Assembly: GCF_029227915.1 (NCBI RefSeq)
Contig: NC_079880.1
Span: 12,489,501 to 12,553,500 of the forward strand
Direction of reading: 5' to 3'
DNA: 64,000 nucleotides
Origin: Hydractinia symbiolongicarpus
Lineage: Eukaryota > Cnidaria > Hydrozoa > Anthoathecata > Hydractiniidae
Of the stretch, positions 1 to 13,170 are shown in pieces. A program made the translations under genes and the position numbers. The notes under the pieces were generated by a model. That model saw only the letters and a program-made list of their open reading frames with translations, did no database searches and was not told where the DNA came from. How positions within the stretch are numbered: the stretch's first letter is position 1; each line of letters begins with the position of its first letter.

Positions 1-1896
1 CAAGATAGCAAAGCAAATGAAGAAGACTAATCAAGATGTTGTAGGTAAGAAGTGTATATGTAATGATGAAGGTGTTTTGGCTAGCACAGAGGAGGAGAAA
101 AGGGTACAGCTTGGAAAAATTATTATCAGAGGCTGCTTAACACTGAGTTTGATTGGGATGAAGATAATTTGTCTGATGATGATGTTGTAGAAGGGCCAGC
201 TATGCAGATCAAGACAGAATGGGTAGTGGAGGCTATTAGGAAATTGAAGATTGGCGAGGCTGCAGGAGTATCACATATTATTTCAGAGATGGTAAAAGCA
301 TCTGGATATATTGGAGTTGAGTTTATTACAAGTCTTACTAATCAGATTATAAAGGATGGTGCTATTCCGAGTGAGTGGCAGTCTAGTGTAATAGTGAATT
401 GTTTCGAGGGCAAGGGTGATGCATTAGAAAGAGGTAACTATAGAGGTTTGAAGTTGGTTGATCAAGTAATGAAAGTTATTGCAAGAGTGATTGATAAGTT
501 ACTTAGAGAAAGGATTGATATAGATAAGATGCAATTTGGTTTTGTTCCAAGGCGTGGCACTACATATACAATATTTACTCAGACAGCTTCAGGAAAAGCA
601 TTTAGGAAAGAGAAAGAATCTCTATTTTGCTTTTGTAGATTTAGTGAGAGCTTTTGATAGAGTGCCACGTAAAGTTATTTAGTAGACTATGAGAAAATTA
701 GGTGTGGATGAGTAGCTAATTACGATGGTACAGTCTATGGACAGCAATGCTAGAAGTCATGTCCCGATTAACGATCCACTTAGTGATGAATTTAGTGTAA
801 ATGTTTGTGTACATCAGGTCTCTGTACTTAGTCCTTTGTTGTTTGTTCTAGTCCTAGAAGCGCTGTCGATGGAATTCAGAACAGGTTGTCCATGGAAGTT
901 ATTGTATGCAGATGATTTGGTTTTCATATTGATGGAAGAATTAGTTGAAAAGTTTGAGAAGTGGAAGAAAGGACTAGAAGAGAAAGGGCTAAGGGTGAAC
1001 ACAGCAAAGTCTGAAGTCTTGATTAGTAGCATTGCAGCCAAATGTGACCTTGTAGTAGGAAAATTGCCTTGTGGAGTTTGTAGGAAAAGGGTTGGTAGTA
1101 ACTCAATTTTGTGTAAGACTTGCAAGCATTGGGTACATAAGAAGTGAAGTAGTATTGGTGGAAGTTAACAGCTGACATTTAGTTTGTATGCAAGAGTTGC
1201 AAAGGTGAGATTATAGAGAATGAAGTATTTCCAGCTTCAATGATGTACAACAGTGGCTTGTTAGAGATAGTTGAGAACTTCTGTTACTTAGGTAATATGT
1301 TGGGCAGTAAAGCGGGTGTTGGAAGAAGTGTTACTTGCAGGATAGGTTCTGTTTGGAAAACGTTCAGAGAGTTACTTCCTTTGTTGACTAGCAGAGTCTT
1401 GTCAATTGAGGTAAAAGGTATGTTGTATGAGGCCTGTGCAAGAAGTGTTATGTTGTACGGTAGTGAGACATGGGCAGTGAAGCAGGAAGATCTTGTTTAG
1501 AAAGGAATGATTGATAATGGTTAGGTGGATGTGTAACACCAGTCTGAGAGACAGAAAAGGTTCAGATAAGCTAAGAAGCAGGTTAAGTATTCGTAGAATT
1601 AAAGATGTTATCCAGATAAGAAGATTGAATTAGGTGGGGCACTTAGAAAGAATGGAGGAGGATAATTGGGCAAGAAAGTGTAGAGACTTCATAGTTCCTG
1701 GGGCAAAGCCGAGAGGTAGACAGAGAAAGACTTGGCAAGAGGTTATAAGGACAGACTTGATACAGAGGAAGTTAGTTCTAACACAGTCTAGATCAGATTG
1801 GAAGAGGGTCATTAATATACCTCGTCCAACTCATGCTAGCATGGAAAGCGGACGTTAAGCCGAGAATGATGATGATGATGATGATGATGATGATCC
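1..1896 (+). mobile_element. RTE-like LINE, 5'-truncated and decayed reverse transcriptase
   Basis: This is a non-LTR retrotransposon remnant. Open segments at 169-657, 725-1147, 1240-1500 and 1634-1858 lie in different frames but follow one another as a single reverse transcriptase. Visible motifs are RT finger/palm text (NYRGLKLVDQVMKVI, MQFGFVPRRGTT), the catalytic YADD box in LLYADDLVF near 900-925, a small Cys/His cluster (CGVCRKRVGSN...CKTCKHWVH) after the palm, and the C-terminal MLYGSETWAVK and GHLERMEEDNW blocks. The copy ends in a short TGA/ATG microsatellite (about 1866-1893), a usual 3' end for RTE-clade elements. The endonuclease part is missing or lies before the window. Several stops and frameshifts show it is dead. 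It lies upstream of the first STAM exon seen, on the same strand, so it is probably inside an early STAM intron (inference). Confidence 0.85.
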
Positions 1897-2284
1897 TCAA
1901 ACACACAGGGAAAAAATTTGTGCTTTTGTTATGCATTAGACGTTTTTTAACAAATTATATAATTACCTGTTTAGGGAAACTATATATATATCTTAATATA
2001 TTTCATTGGTTTAAACAAAGAAGGAATTACTTTTAGCTGGAAATAATACTTTTTATGTTTTTGTTAAAAATCTATTATTTAGCATTTTATAGTCATTAAT
2101 GTGTTTGAGGACAAACAAACTAATATATATAACTATAATGCATTCTAACAACCTTTCTAATTTGCATTAGCACTTAACAATGTTGAGGCAAATCTCGTTG
2201 TGTTGACAAGAATCCTTTATTTCAGTCGGAAAGTTTTTGCTGACGTTGATTTCTCTGTTGGATGTAACTTGAATTTAAAAGACG

Positions 2285-3300
2285 TTTTTTCTTGTTTTCT
2301 TGGTCATGTTGAAGTGTGCAATCACAGAACAGAATAATTGCCAAAGTGGAATACTCATTTGCTGACATGAAGCAGCCAAATTGCATTTCACAAAACAAAT
2401 TAAAAAAGAAAAACCTCTCTGTGAACTTCTTACCAATGTTTAAAAATAATTTATTGCTAGCAATCAATGATATACTTGTCCATTCACATGATATTTCTAA
2501 CCTGTTTTTTCAGATGTAACCAGATCATGTTTTAAATTTAGATCAAAAGATGGTTTAAAATATATTACTCGCCGTCTTCAGCATCAAATACCACACATCT
2601 CCATGCAAGCGTTGTCGGTATGACTTTTTATGCCAAAATTGCTAGTCTTAACTAAAGAAATATTAGCGGTTGATAAGTAAAGTTCTGTTTTCAAGTATTC
2701 TTTTTAATTTCTGCAACAAGTAGTGAAAATACCAAGTACAATTTTCTCTGATTTCTTCTGTTTTGTTTGATTGTTGTTGTCAAGATTCTACTGCATGTCC
2801 TTTAAGACTGGTTGTGTAGGTTATAACAGAAGCAAACTGAATAGTTAATGTTAATGTACTTATCACTTAAGGGCTATAGTGAAATTAGTTTTCATACTAT
2901 GTGGTCTTAGCGTTGATAGAATAAAAATGTTTGTACTTGTTTTCATTTTTAGTTACTTTCAGCTTGTGTTGAAAACTGTGGTAAGCCTTTTCGTTTGGAA
3001 ATATGCTCCAGGGATTGGACGAATGAAGCAAAGCAAGTGATTACAAGGGTTAGTTTTTCATCTTAATTAAAATATTGTGGTACACATTTGGATTTGGATT
3101 TGTTTTTTTAATGACAGGAAACTATCAGCCTTTCTAATTCATATTGACTTTGAAATTCACATTGGTGATATTTGACATGATTTTTTTAAAGTTTTTCTTG
3201 TTATTAATTGTTGTATTGGAACGTGCAATCAATCAACAAAATATAAATTGCTGAATGAAGCACACAAAGTTGCTAACGTGAAACAGGCAAATGCATCTCT
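2285..3300. repeat. diverged intronic repeat pair flanking STAM exons
   Basis: About 110 bp at 2285-2400 (TTCTTGTT..., then GTGCAATCA..., then GCTGACATGAAGCAGCCAAA) recurs in diverged form at about 3190-3300 in a following intron (GTGCAATCA..., GCTAACGTGAAACAGGCAAA). It is either an old dispersed repeat or a local intron duplication. No coding signal was seen. Confidence 0.4.
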
Positions 3301-6300
3301 ATGCATCTTTTATAGGGACATGAAAAAGTGTCCATGCGACTCAGAGAACTTATTCAAAAGTGGGCAGAAGATTTCAAAGATGATCCACAGTTAAAGTGAG
3401 TAGGTTTTTAATTTAGTGTATGTGTTTATGAAAAAGGTGTGTTTATAATTCATTAACATGATAACAATATGGTAGTAAAGAAAACTTTGGTTAAATTCAC
3501 CCACTGGACTTCCGGACCCTTTCAAAATATTTTTGTTTGTTGTTTGTGTTCAGGACTTTTTAAAGTTAATCATAGACTTTTGTAGTTGGGTTTTGATTAA
3601 TGTACTAATGTGTTTATATAAGTTTAAACTAAGGGACTAATGCATTTTTTTGGTTATTTTATTGGCTGTAAATAATTATTAAGATATTGAGTTTTGTTTT
3701 TTTGTTTACTTTTAACAGTATCTAAAGAACTCAGCAATCCACAAAAGCCATTGAATTTTTATTATTTTTTTTTACAGTCTAATGGTTCAGTTTTACAAGA
3801 AGTTAAAAGCTGATGGATTTGCATTTCAATCTTCGTCATCGTTATCAGTAAGTAGTGGTGTTATTGTTAATCATGATTTCACTGGCAACCTTTAAAAAAC
3901 AATGTCTTTCAAACAATATCTTTCAAAATCTAATCATTTCTGTGCCAATGCAAAAAAAAAAAAAACGTTTTCAAACTTTAAGCTTTCTCTTTTTTTAAAA
4001 TGATTCATATCTTGAAATTAGTGTGGACCACAAACATTTGAAATACTTGTTGTTATTATTCTTTACCCATCACTCAAAGCGTTTTCTAAATGCAGTTGTT
4101 TAAAGCAATTCTTTATTTACTTATTTATTTGTTTACTTAATGAATTTGCTTAATTTGTGCCGTTTTACATTTTTGTTTGGAATATTGGAAAATTCTGTGA
4201 TCTTTTCGCGGGAAGTAATGTATCAACTTTCTTTCTAAAATTTGTGTTCAAATTTTGAAAAGACACATTAGGAATACCTTTTCGGTGGGTGGTGAAAATA
4301 TTTTCCCAACAAATCTTGAACAGTTTTGCATGAAATACGAAAAAAAGAGACTTTTGACACCGAAAAAAATGGGAGAACAACATAGAAAAAGAAAACCCAG
4401 CAATTGAAAGAAATTTTTAGGACTAACATCAAATATGATAAATAAAGACTTGCTCCCGAAAATTCATACCGTTAAGATATTCTGACCAAAATAATGTCAA
4501 TGTCAGCATTACATGACAGGTCAAGAGAAGGCTGTTAAGTTATTGGACAAATTTTATCTGTTTTCAGGAGGGGAGTAGCAAAAGTGTTGTGTCTAACTCA
4601 AAAAAACAGGAAGATGAAATAAACTTTAAAGAAGACCTAGATCTTGCTATTGGTATGTCAAGTGTATGATTATCTTTTGTGTGTACACATTTTATTTGTT
4701 GTACTTCAGCTCTCTGTGTATGCATCTTGCAGTACTGTTTCTTGAAACCATTTGGTAGTTGTCGTTTTAGAAAATTTATTCATTGCGTTTTACTTTAGAA
4801 GTTTTGAAAATTATAAGTTTTTGGTATGTTTTTTGAATAACTATTCTGTAGTTATTTATCAGTGCATTTATATACTGGGAACGCTGTAAAAATTATGAAA
4901 ATTCCTGATGCACAATGTCACCATTTTTAATTGTTGTATGTAATTACATCTTTGTCAAGAAATATGAAGAAACTGCTTTCCAATGGTTTTATGACAAGAT
5001 ATTACAATGGTTGGTGTTAGTGCGATAAATTTGTTAGCAGTTAGAATTGAAAGATAATATTCAAGTTTTGTACAGTCGCTTTTTTATGATTTAATGTAAT
5101 GTACGACGATGTGTGTAGACACATTTTGTGTTGTTTTAAATTACATGTTTTGTAAGTAATTACATCACACAGACCAAATGCTTGCTAGGTGGTGTTATAC
5201 TCTTTATGTATTTTGTTATAGCAATGTCATTACAAGAAGCTGAAGCAAATAAGAAGGTAATAGTAAACTAGACATTTTTTGTGATATTTACTTTTTGTGA
5301 TTTTTACATCGTCATGTTTATATGTTTGGAGTGTTGTTCCATTCATTTTGTTATTCTTGTTATTCTTAAATGTTATTTCTTTAAAGTTTGTAACTTCTGG
5401 AAATGTCTTTCTTTTTAGGCACCATCTTCTTCTGGTAGTCTGTATCCAACATTTACTTCTGCCCCTCCAGCTGTATACCCAGAAGAGGTATTTGTATAAC
5501 TGATTATACCATCAAATTCTTGATTTTTAAAAACAACATAATCAGACACCCAACAAAGTGTGTAGAAATAAAAATTTCTCACTGTGCTTAATGGTTTGAA
5601 GAAATCCTCAAGCCTTTGACTTGTTTTGAATTAGATCGAGAGGCTGTTTATATGAGAGGCGGGCGGGACAATTGAAAGGGTCCTGCTCTCATCAATAATT
5701 ATGCTAAAAATCACTCTATGTTTATTATTTAATTTCATACATTTTTAGTGGACTTACTTTTCTAATTTAAATATAATTATGTACGACCACAAATTTCTCC
5801 TTGAATCTGTCTCTTAGTAATTACTGTTTTTTTAGTTTTATTTGTTTTTGCTGTATTGTTTTATTTGTATACTTTCTTCTTTTTTTTAGCGAGAGGTTTG
5901 TAAAGTAAAAGCTCTGTATGACTTTGAAGCTGCTGAAGATAATGAAATGACTTTCAAATCTGGCGAGATATTTACTGTGCTTGATAATAGGTTTGTATTG
6001 ATATGTTATTTTTATTGTCGTTTGATGTTTGTTGCTGTTATTCTTATTGTTGTTGTTGTTTGTTGTTGTTGTTGTTGTTGTTTGTTGTTGTTTGTTGCTG
6101 TTATTGTTATTGTTTCTTGTTTGTTGTTGTTGCTGTTATTGTTGTTGTTGTTGTTGTTTGTTGTTGTTTGTTGAAATAATCCATGTACTTACTTAAATTA
6201 TTACATTTAATGGAAATATGCACTGGATGTAAATTTTTGAACAGCCTTTCATTTTTTACTTCATGTAAATGAAATTGCACTGTTTGTGTCTTTGAGGGAA

Positions 6301-9300
6301 ATATTTCTCGAATTGTTGACTTTTCATGATTTCTTTCGCGTGTATAATTTTGCTAACTGGAAGAATACCTTGAGGGTACATATTTTCGCGAATTTGGTCA
6401 AAATCCGTAAAAACGCGAAATTTAATATGTACATTTTCCGTGGCGCAAATATAACTTTTTGGTTGCTTTAACGCGTGTATTTTACTGGTGGCGTGCAACA
6501 TATTATTTTGGTTTGCTAAGATTTTTGCCTTGATTTAGCCTTTTACTATCCAAATCGTAACCACGATTGTCATAACTCGGGCATCGCATAATTCAATTTA
6601 TTTCATTCCTACCACACCTTTAGAATTTTGTGTTTATTAACGAAGTACAGTAAAATTTATTACTTCACAATTTTTTTTTATCTTTAGTGACCAAAATTGG
6701 TGGAAAGGGCGTAATAACCGTGGCGTGGGGTTGTTTCCAGCTAACTTTGTTACAACTGATTTATCCGAACGTATGTCATTGTTTCTTTATAAACAAGTCT
6801 ACAATAAGATAGTTTATTATTTGTTGTAGCAACCAAAAGCCTAACCACTATCGTATCTTCTCCAAGAAACGCCCTGAGCGTGGGGGGGCGTTTAAAGGAG
6901 AGGGGGCGTATATTGGAGAAAATACGGTACTTGGTTTTCAGTTTCTGCATCATAAAAATTGTGTCCTCTAAAAATGTTTTTAGCTTGCATTAAACACCTA
7001 CTTAGGTTATTATTATTGTTATAGCGAAAACAGAGAAAAAGAAGGTACGCTTTGCTGATTCTAAAGCTCCTGCAGCAGAAAAGATAGTCGGTGAGTGAAA
7101 TAGTGAATCTCTACATTTACTTTTGTCATGACAATATTTCATTATGTGAGAAGAACATAATTCTAATCGATTATTTCTGTTATATAAAAACAAAAATTCA
7201 AGCTTCATTACCTTCGACTTAGAGGTATATAAAAGTGACACGCAAGCTTGTTTACGACCACTTCAGGCGGCACGGTAACACTACATCAAAATTAAGGACT
7301 TAAACCTACAATCTGATAAATTATTATTTTATTATTGTTTTATCATAATACCGCTTGCAACCAAAGTTAAGCTTATTTACATTACACAAAACAGCAGTAC
7401 CTGTGCAGTAAGTCGCATTTTTATCAAACGGCACCCTTTTTTTATAAGGAACTCTATTTTTCATTTTACCCTCAATTGTTAAAACATTTCATTCTTAAAG
7501 TTGCTAAGCCTTATAGTTAAATTTGACTGGGTTTTAACTTTTTTATGGGAGAGAAATTGGACTGGATTTTAAGGGAGAAAAAAATGTTTGTGCTTTTAAT
7601 ATGCTGATTTGTATGTCTCTTATCAGATTGTCCAGGTTTAAGTATCGGGTGTTTAACTTTCAAAATTTTAAGTTTGGTAAGTTACTTGGGTTTGACCCAA
7701 ATTTCAGTCTCTACCTATATGCAAAAAAAACGTGTAATCATATAGGAACTATCTACATATATGTAATCATATAAGTTAGTTTTCGATAATAAACTTTATA
7801 AGATAGTATGTTCTAGCTAATATCCTGTTGATTTTTGACTTTTTAGTGAAAAAAACGAAAACAGTAATAAACGAGGTACGTACTTTTAATGTCATTTTTT
7901 ACTTACGGTTTGTGGCGATTACTTTAATTTTAATTACATTTGGTGTAGGAGACAGTTATCTTGAGACACAGTTTGCAAGTGGGACTGATATTTCACTATT
8001 CATCCGCCGGCTTCAGGCATTCCTTTGTAGAGAAATTTAAGATTGATGTTGTACTCTGTACGGCACTTAGACTAGGTTTTCACTCAAGTACGCAACGGAT
8101 CAGGCTGGTTCGGTAAATTGTGATTCTTAAAATCCGATTGAGTGACAAAGTTTCTGTTCTGTTCCGTTCCCAGAACTGACTAATGTTAAAGTATTATGCT
8201 TGTTCTGTTTTTTGTTATTGACGGGAAATCCAGCTTTATGAGTATTTGTAAGTTGCATTTACAAATTTTTTTCAACAGGAACAATTAGACTTGACGTTGA
8301 GCATGTTAAAGAATGCATCTCCAAATGAAATAGACGATGAAGAGGAGACGATATGCTCTATGGAGGACAGCGCTAGAGAGATGGGAACTCTGCTTGAGAA
8401 GAAGATTTTAGAGTGCGACCGACAGAAGGATGATTTGACGGATTTGAATGACAAGTTTTTACAAGCCCTCTCCATGTATCAGCAATACATGAAGGAGCCA
8501 ATGAGTGCTCCACAACCTGTGTACCAGCCTACTACGTCGCCTCAGACTAGTTTACAATATCAACAGCCGCATAGTTACGTAAGTGGCTTATACGGTTGTT
8601 TTCTCGTTTACTTTCCATCTTCCTTTTATTTAAACTTTATTTATGTTATCTTGTGGTTTCATTTTCGTTAATTTTGTTTTCCAAACAACCTATTGGCTTT
8701 GATACCCTCTGTCCTTCCGTGAACAGGTGGAGGTCCTTATGAGCTTGACGGCGAAAATTTAAAACAGCCTGGTCTCAAAACATAACCTCTTTTCATCTGA
8801 TTCTTATTTGTAACGAAGTACTAAAATAAAATAGTTTAATAAAAGAAGTTTTTGTGAAAAAGCATTTCGCGAATTGTCATGTAATTTTTCTAAACTCTTA
8901 TTTGACAAAGTTTCTTTAGCAGGTTTTTAAAACTTTTAGGAAAACATGAAAACAAAAGCCAAAATGTCAGAAACTAATTTTTAATTTGTCAGATCGTCTT
9001 TAATGTTCGTCCAATTTAAAGATATGCGCCATCTTGAACGAAAGCTTTCTTGTGAAGCAGCAAAAGTCACATTTCTTTACTACGCTATGTGCTCTTCGTA
9101 AAATAGTCAAACTTTTAGTAGAACATTCAAGGAAGTTTTATTTATATGTAACAACCACGTTTTAAAATTTTGACCTTCAGTTCATAGCATCCGAGACTAG
9201 TTTTACGGTAAATATCCCGCTCTTACCATAGCGTTGCAAAACAAATAAATAAACATTGCGTTTTTCTCGCGCTATTTAATTCAACTTTTTTACTTTCTAC

Positions 9301-10796
9301 TCGCGTCTTTTTAATTTAGTATCAACAGCACCACCAACCACAACAATACGCTACCGCAAGTCCGTATCCAATACAGCCAACATCAGCGATGCAACACCAC
9401 CAAATGGTAATAAAAGTTTTCTTTTAAAGTTTATTGTTTGTATTTCACAGTTGTTTTTCTTAGTTCCTAATCTACAACTAGGTCTACCTTTTTGTGCCAT
9501 TGTATTGCTTTTGTCTGAATAAAACAGAAATTTTATTTGTCCGAGAATGCTATTCACTTAATATTTAACGGCGGTCGCAAAATTGTCATCAAATTCATCA
9601 AACTTGCAATTTTGATAAAAAAATTGACGCATTTTAGATGAACCATATTTTCGCTAAAAATAATAAGAAGGAAAAGATCGATTTATTAGATTGATAGCTG
9701 CCATGTTAAGTCATGTCTTCTTTTAGTGCAATCGTCTCTCAGGTTTTAGCCAAAGCGTTTTCAAAATTGGTGACATCCATCCAAGACATTTTTCTGAAAT
9801 TAAAGCAATACCCAACCCTCAACATAACCTTTACCATGCTTTTTCTTCACCCAATCTCGAGTTGCTCTACGAGTGGGTTCAACAATGACAAAATTGCTAG
9901 CTCCCTCATCTTTAATTCTTGAAAGGAACGGGAGTTTTAAAATTCAAATGTTTCGATGGCAGTGCAAGTGCAAAATTTGATTTTACCAAACAATCGAATT
10001 TTGATCAAAAACTCATCAAAAAAGCACCCGCCTTAATAACTGAAGTGGCGATATATCGATGTTTTGAACTCACATTTGCAACTGCTCCACATTTTTGTTC
10101 AAACCTTCTGTGATTGACTATAATTGTACTTAGTGTATGTTTCAACATTCCCCTGGGTTATCATTTTTATTTTAGTGCAGATAAAGCAAAATTTTTGCAT
10201 GTTCTTACGCAGCTTCACCAAAGAAAGTCCTAAATTTCCCTGTTATGTATTTTGTTTGAACCTGCAGGTTCATAAAAAAAATCTGGACACATGTATTGTC
10301 ACATATCAGATATTTTTCTTGAGTTTTCGTTTAACTTGATTTTTTCACTTTTATAGCAACCATAGGAAAATTACGCATTATTACGTGTTTATTTCTTTAG
10401 GATAAGTCTTATTATTACCAAACAGCGTCGCAGCAACCGGCTTCGTTACCACCACAAGTAAGCGCTCCACCGCCGCATCAAAACTATACCAGCCAACCAG
10501 CTTCGTTACCTCCAATGTCAGTAGCACCCGCACAAATGGACTCTGTACCTATTTCGTACGCTCAACAGCCAGCGTCACTACCACCTGTAGCCGCTCCGTA
10601 TCCACAACAAGCAATGTTACCACAACAGCCAGCCTCTCTTCCATACGACTACACACAGAGCCCTTATTCTCAACAGTATAACTCCGGACAATATTACAGT
10701 AATGATAACATACAATACACATCACCCCCGGAATATTCGAGCTATGGCTATGCGGTTCCGCAAAATACTCAATCATATCAACAAGTTTACCAATAG
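2514..10796 (+). CDS. STAM: STAM, signal transducing adaptor molecule (ESCRT-0 subunit), partial at 5' end
   Basis: STAM pairs with HRS on early endosomes and sorts ubiquitinated receptors. Exons read by eye: 2514-2617, 2953-3048, 3316-3395, 3778-3847, 4568-4652, 5222-5256, 5419-5487, 5890-5990, 6688-6770, 7025-7090, 7847-7875, 8279-8578, 9320-9406, 10401-10796. All have GT/AG ends and compatible phases, giving about 533 codons to the TAG at 10794. Domains in order: the C-terminal two thirds of VHS ([19 protein letters not shown]); a UIM ([15 protein letters not shown]) split over two exons; SH3 (ALYDFEA ... [19 protein letters not shown]); the coiled-coil/GAT-like HRS-binding core in the 300-bp exon; and a Pro/Gln/Tyr-rich tail with repeated QPASLP. 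The start codon and about 40 VHS residues are missing, so the first exon(s) should lie upstream of the window. Only the exact micro-exon boundaries (5222-5256, 7847-7875) are less certain. Confidence 0.93.
6020..6172 (+). repeat. TTG trinucleotide-rich microsatellite in a STAM intron
   Basis: This is a run of imperfect TTG/TTGC units in the intron between the two SH3 exons. It opens a low-complexity Leu/Val/Cys reading frame that should not be taken for a gene. Confidence 0.9.
6849..6928. mobile_element. small inverted-repeat element (MITE-like) in a STAM intron
   Basis: The left end (CGTATCTTCTCCAA followed by an ACGCCC block, 6851-6873) is the imperfect reverse complement of the right end (GGGGGCGTA, then TTGGAGAAAATACGGTA, to 6928). 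The centre is G-rich. The inverted ends within about 80 bp suggest a miniature DNA element. No clear target duplication was seen. Confidence 0.5.
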
Positions 10797-11467
10797 CAAG
10801 CGCTTAAAATTAAATTATTAGCCAATGAGAATATTGTAATCGAATTAAACGAGAAGATATTGAAATGGGTATAACGAGTTTTGTATCTCGTATATGGGTT
10901 GTACCTAGGCAGCATGGCAGTTTAAACAAGTCTTGACTGTGCGAGTTGAATGATGGATATTGATGTTGTGGTGTGTACACAAAAACTTGAATCGATGGAA
11001 GTTCTTTAGCAGCATTCGAAGGCTTATACACAGTTGGATATATCTCCTTCTCGCTGCTATCTTAAAATGTTCTTTTATTTTTGCGTGTTTACTATGCACG
11101 CCTTTGAAGTTATATTGTATTATTCAGGGAAACTTTTGTGAGACCTAAAATTTGCGATATTTACCAGGTAAACTTTCGCAAAATGTGGTTTTCGTAAAAT
11201 TTAGCGAGTGCGGATTGCGAAAATATTCATTTTTGTTAAACTACTGCACATTTTGTAACTAGAATATTACACTACAGACTGTTTTCATCGTCCAACTTCC
11301 TTTGTGGAAAGCGGATTCGACCAAATTCTCTTCCCGGTTAAAGTTTTCCCCTTTAAGGTATCGAATAAGTTAAAGTTTTTTCTTTTTTTATCGAGAAAGA
11401 CTATATGAATAACTTGGGGAAGGAATAACTTTCGTGAATTACAAACTAACAAAAACGTCAATTCTTT

Positions 11468-11587
11468 GCAAGTTTATTTTGTCGAAAAGTTTCTATCGCA
11501 AGTTTATTTTGTCGAAAAGTTTCTGTCGCAAGTTTATTTTGTCGAAAAGTTTCTATCGCAAGTTTATTTTGTCGAAAAGTTTCTATC
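11468..11587 (+). repeat. 30-bp minisatellite, four copies, downstream of STAM
   Basis: Four nearly identical 30-bp units (GCAAGTTTATTTTGTCGAAA..., starting at 11468, 11498, 11528 and 11558) differ by single bases. The unit is a multiple of three, so a chance frame (11434-11655) runs through it. The array probably lies in the STAM 3' untranslated region. Confidence 0.9.
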
Positions 11588-11764
11588 GCAATTTAAGTTA
11601 CTGTGTATTAAAGTTTGTTTTTTGTTCTTTGTGGCATGATGCGATTTTTTTGTAAATGTTGGAAATTTGTTGCTGTTGACGGCGATAAATTAGTTAGTTG
11701 GAGTTAGCACTGAACCTTAATGACATTTGCTTTTGGTGAAGTTGGGAAAGTGCTCCATTGATGA

Positions 11765-11770
11765 AATAAA
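11765..11770 (+). terminator. candidate STAM polyadenylation signal
   Basis: This is the first canonical AATAAA I noticed after the STAM stop codon, about 970 bases downstream. Where cleavage actually occurs cannot be seen, and a closer variant signal (ATTAAA-like, just after 10808) is possible. Confidence 0.25.
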
Positions 11771-11799
11771 TAATGACAATCTGAAGAAATTTTTGAGTT

Positions 11800-13170
11800 G
11801 AAAGTTTTATACAAGCTGGGGCCTTTAAACTGACATCATCTTCTATTAACACGCATGTCAAGTTTTCATGAAAGGTGCTTCACTGATAGCCTTGTCAAAC
11901 AGTAAATGAAATTCAACCTCTGATTTTCACATCAGTTAGTACGGTTTTTTATTTCTCAAGCAGTAGTCATGTTGATCACAATTAGACTCCCGAACAACGC
12001 TTCGTCCTCCATTGTCAGATCGATATTCGCGCATGCGTACAACTGTTTAAAAGTGTTGACATGCACTTAATTTTTTGTACCGAAATGCATGTCGAGAAAC
12101 TTCTTAGGATTGTATTTAAACAAATGGCTTTAAAAGTGCGACACTAGCCTCCCAAAAATTGGGTGGCTGATTTACAGGGCGTTGATTTACAGGGTGTTAA
12201 TTTACAGGGTGTTGATTTTAACATTGCGTGAGTTTCTTTTAAACAAAAGTGCGTGTCAACACAGTGTGATGTAAAAACTATTTTGATGGAATATTTCAAA
12301 TTAATATGATTTTTTTCCAGTAATGTGTGAATGTAAAATTTATTTTTTTTGGCTGTAAAAAGATGGTGGCCTGTTAGCCATGCAAAGTTGCGTGACTGTC
12401 TTAACAATTTTATTTGTGATGACCAGTTAACAGGTTCTACGTGGCCTGTATGGGGCGGAGGCTACTGTTGTGGTTTTACGTGAAAGAAGGGTGCCGGTTA
12501 AGTACTTAACAAGAAATGGCGGAAAACGGTAGTTAATAATTTCCTTTGAAGGAAAAAAGAACTTCTGTTTCAGTAAACTATACGGTACTCTATGTTGCAA
12601 AAACAACCTGCATTTTTTCCAATTTTATGACTGATTAACAGAGTTGAGAATATCATTGCCTCGCTAACTAACAAATGACAAAAAACGTTGCAAAGACATT
12701 TAAAATGCGCTTTTCACTAAAAATATTGTTTAATAAATTTTGAATAATTTTGCTTCTTTCGTCGGAGTTTCGAGCAGTTTTTAGAACATTTTTACAACAA
12801 TTTCCCTCCTTTAAAGAAATTCAACATGCAGAAACAAAGAAGAAAGAGAAGCCCAACAAAGAACATACGTTTGTATTTGTCATCAAAACTATTTTCTACA
12901 CACAAGTTACTAAACAAAACAAAAATACGTAATACGTAATAAGAAAAAAATCTCACTATGAAAAACTTTTATTTACACTAGGTATTTCATCTGGATCTAC
13001 TCTTACAAAAAAATTGTGACTGGGAGACTCTTTATTAAGGGATAATTTACTTCAAATAAAAGATAATTTTTCGGACAACATCTTTTAAGGATAAAGAACA
13101 TTATGCAAAAAAACACATACATTTTAAAAATAAACACTTCCAGACTTCAAACAAGGCATGAACTTGTTCA
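11800..13170. other. intergenic spacer between STAM and membrane-protein gene A
   Basis: No gene is seen. It contains a short tandem run of a 17-bp unit (TGATTTACAGGGYGT-like, about 12168-12219, three to four copies). The short open frames in it have no homology that I recognise. Confidence 0.5.

Noticed and set aside
1833-2036. Open frame with a poly-Met run
   Set aside because: The Met run is the ATG/TGA microsatellite tail of the RTE-like LINE.
5947-6174. Open frame rich in Leu/Val/Cys
   Set aside because: It starts inside the SH3 exon of STAM in frame and then runs into the TTG microsatellite of the intron; the apparent protein is an intron translation.
11434-11655. Repeat protein with KFILSKSFYR units
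   Set aside because: It is the translation of a 30-bp minisatellite downstream of STAM; the frame stays open only because 30 is divisible by three.
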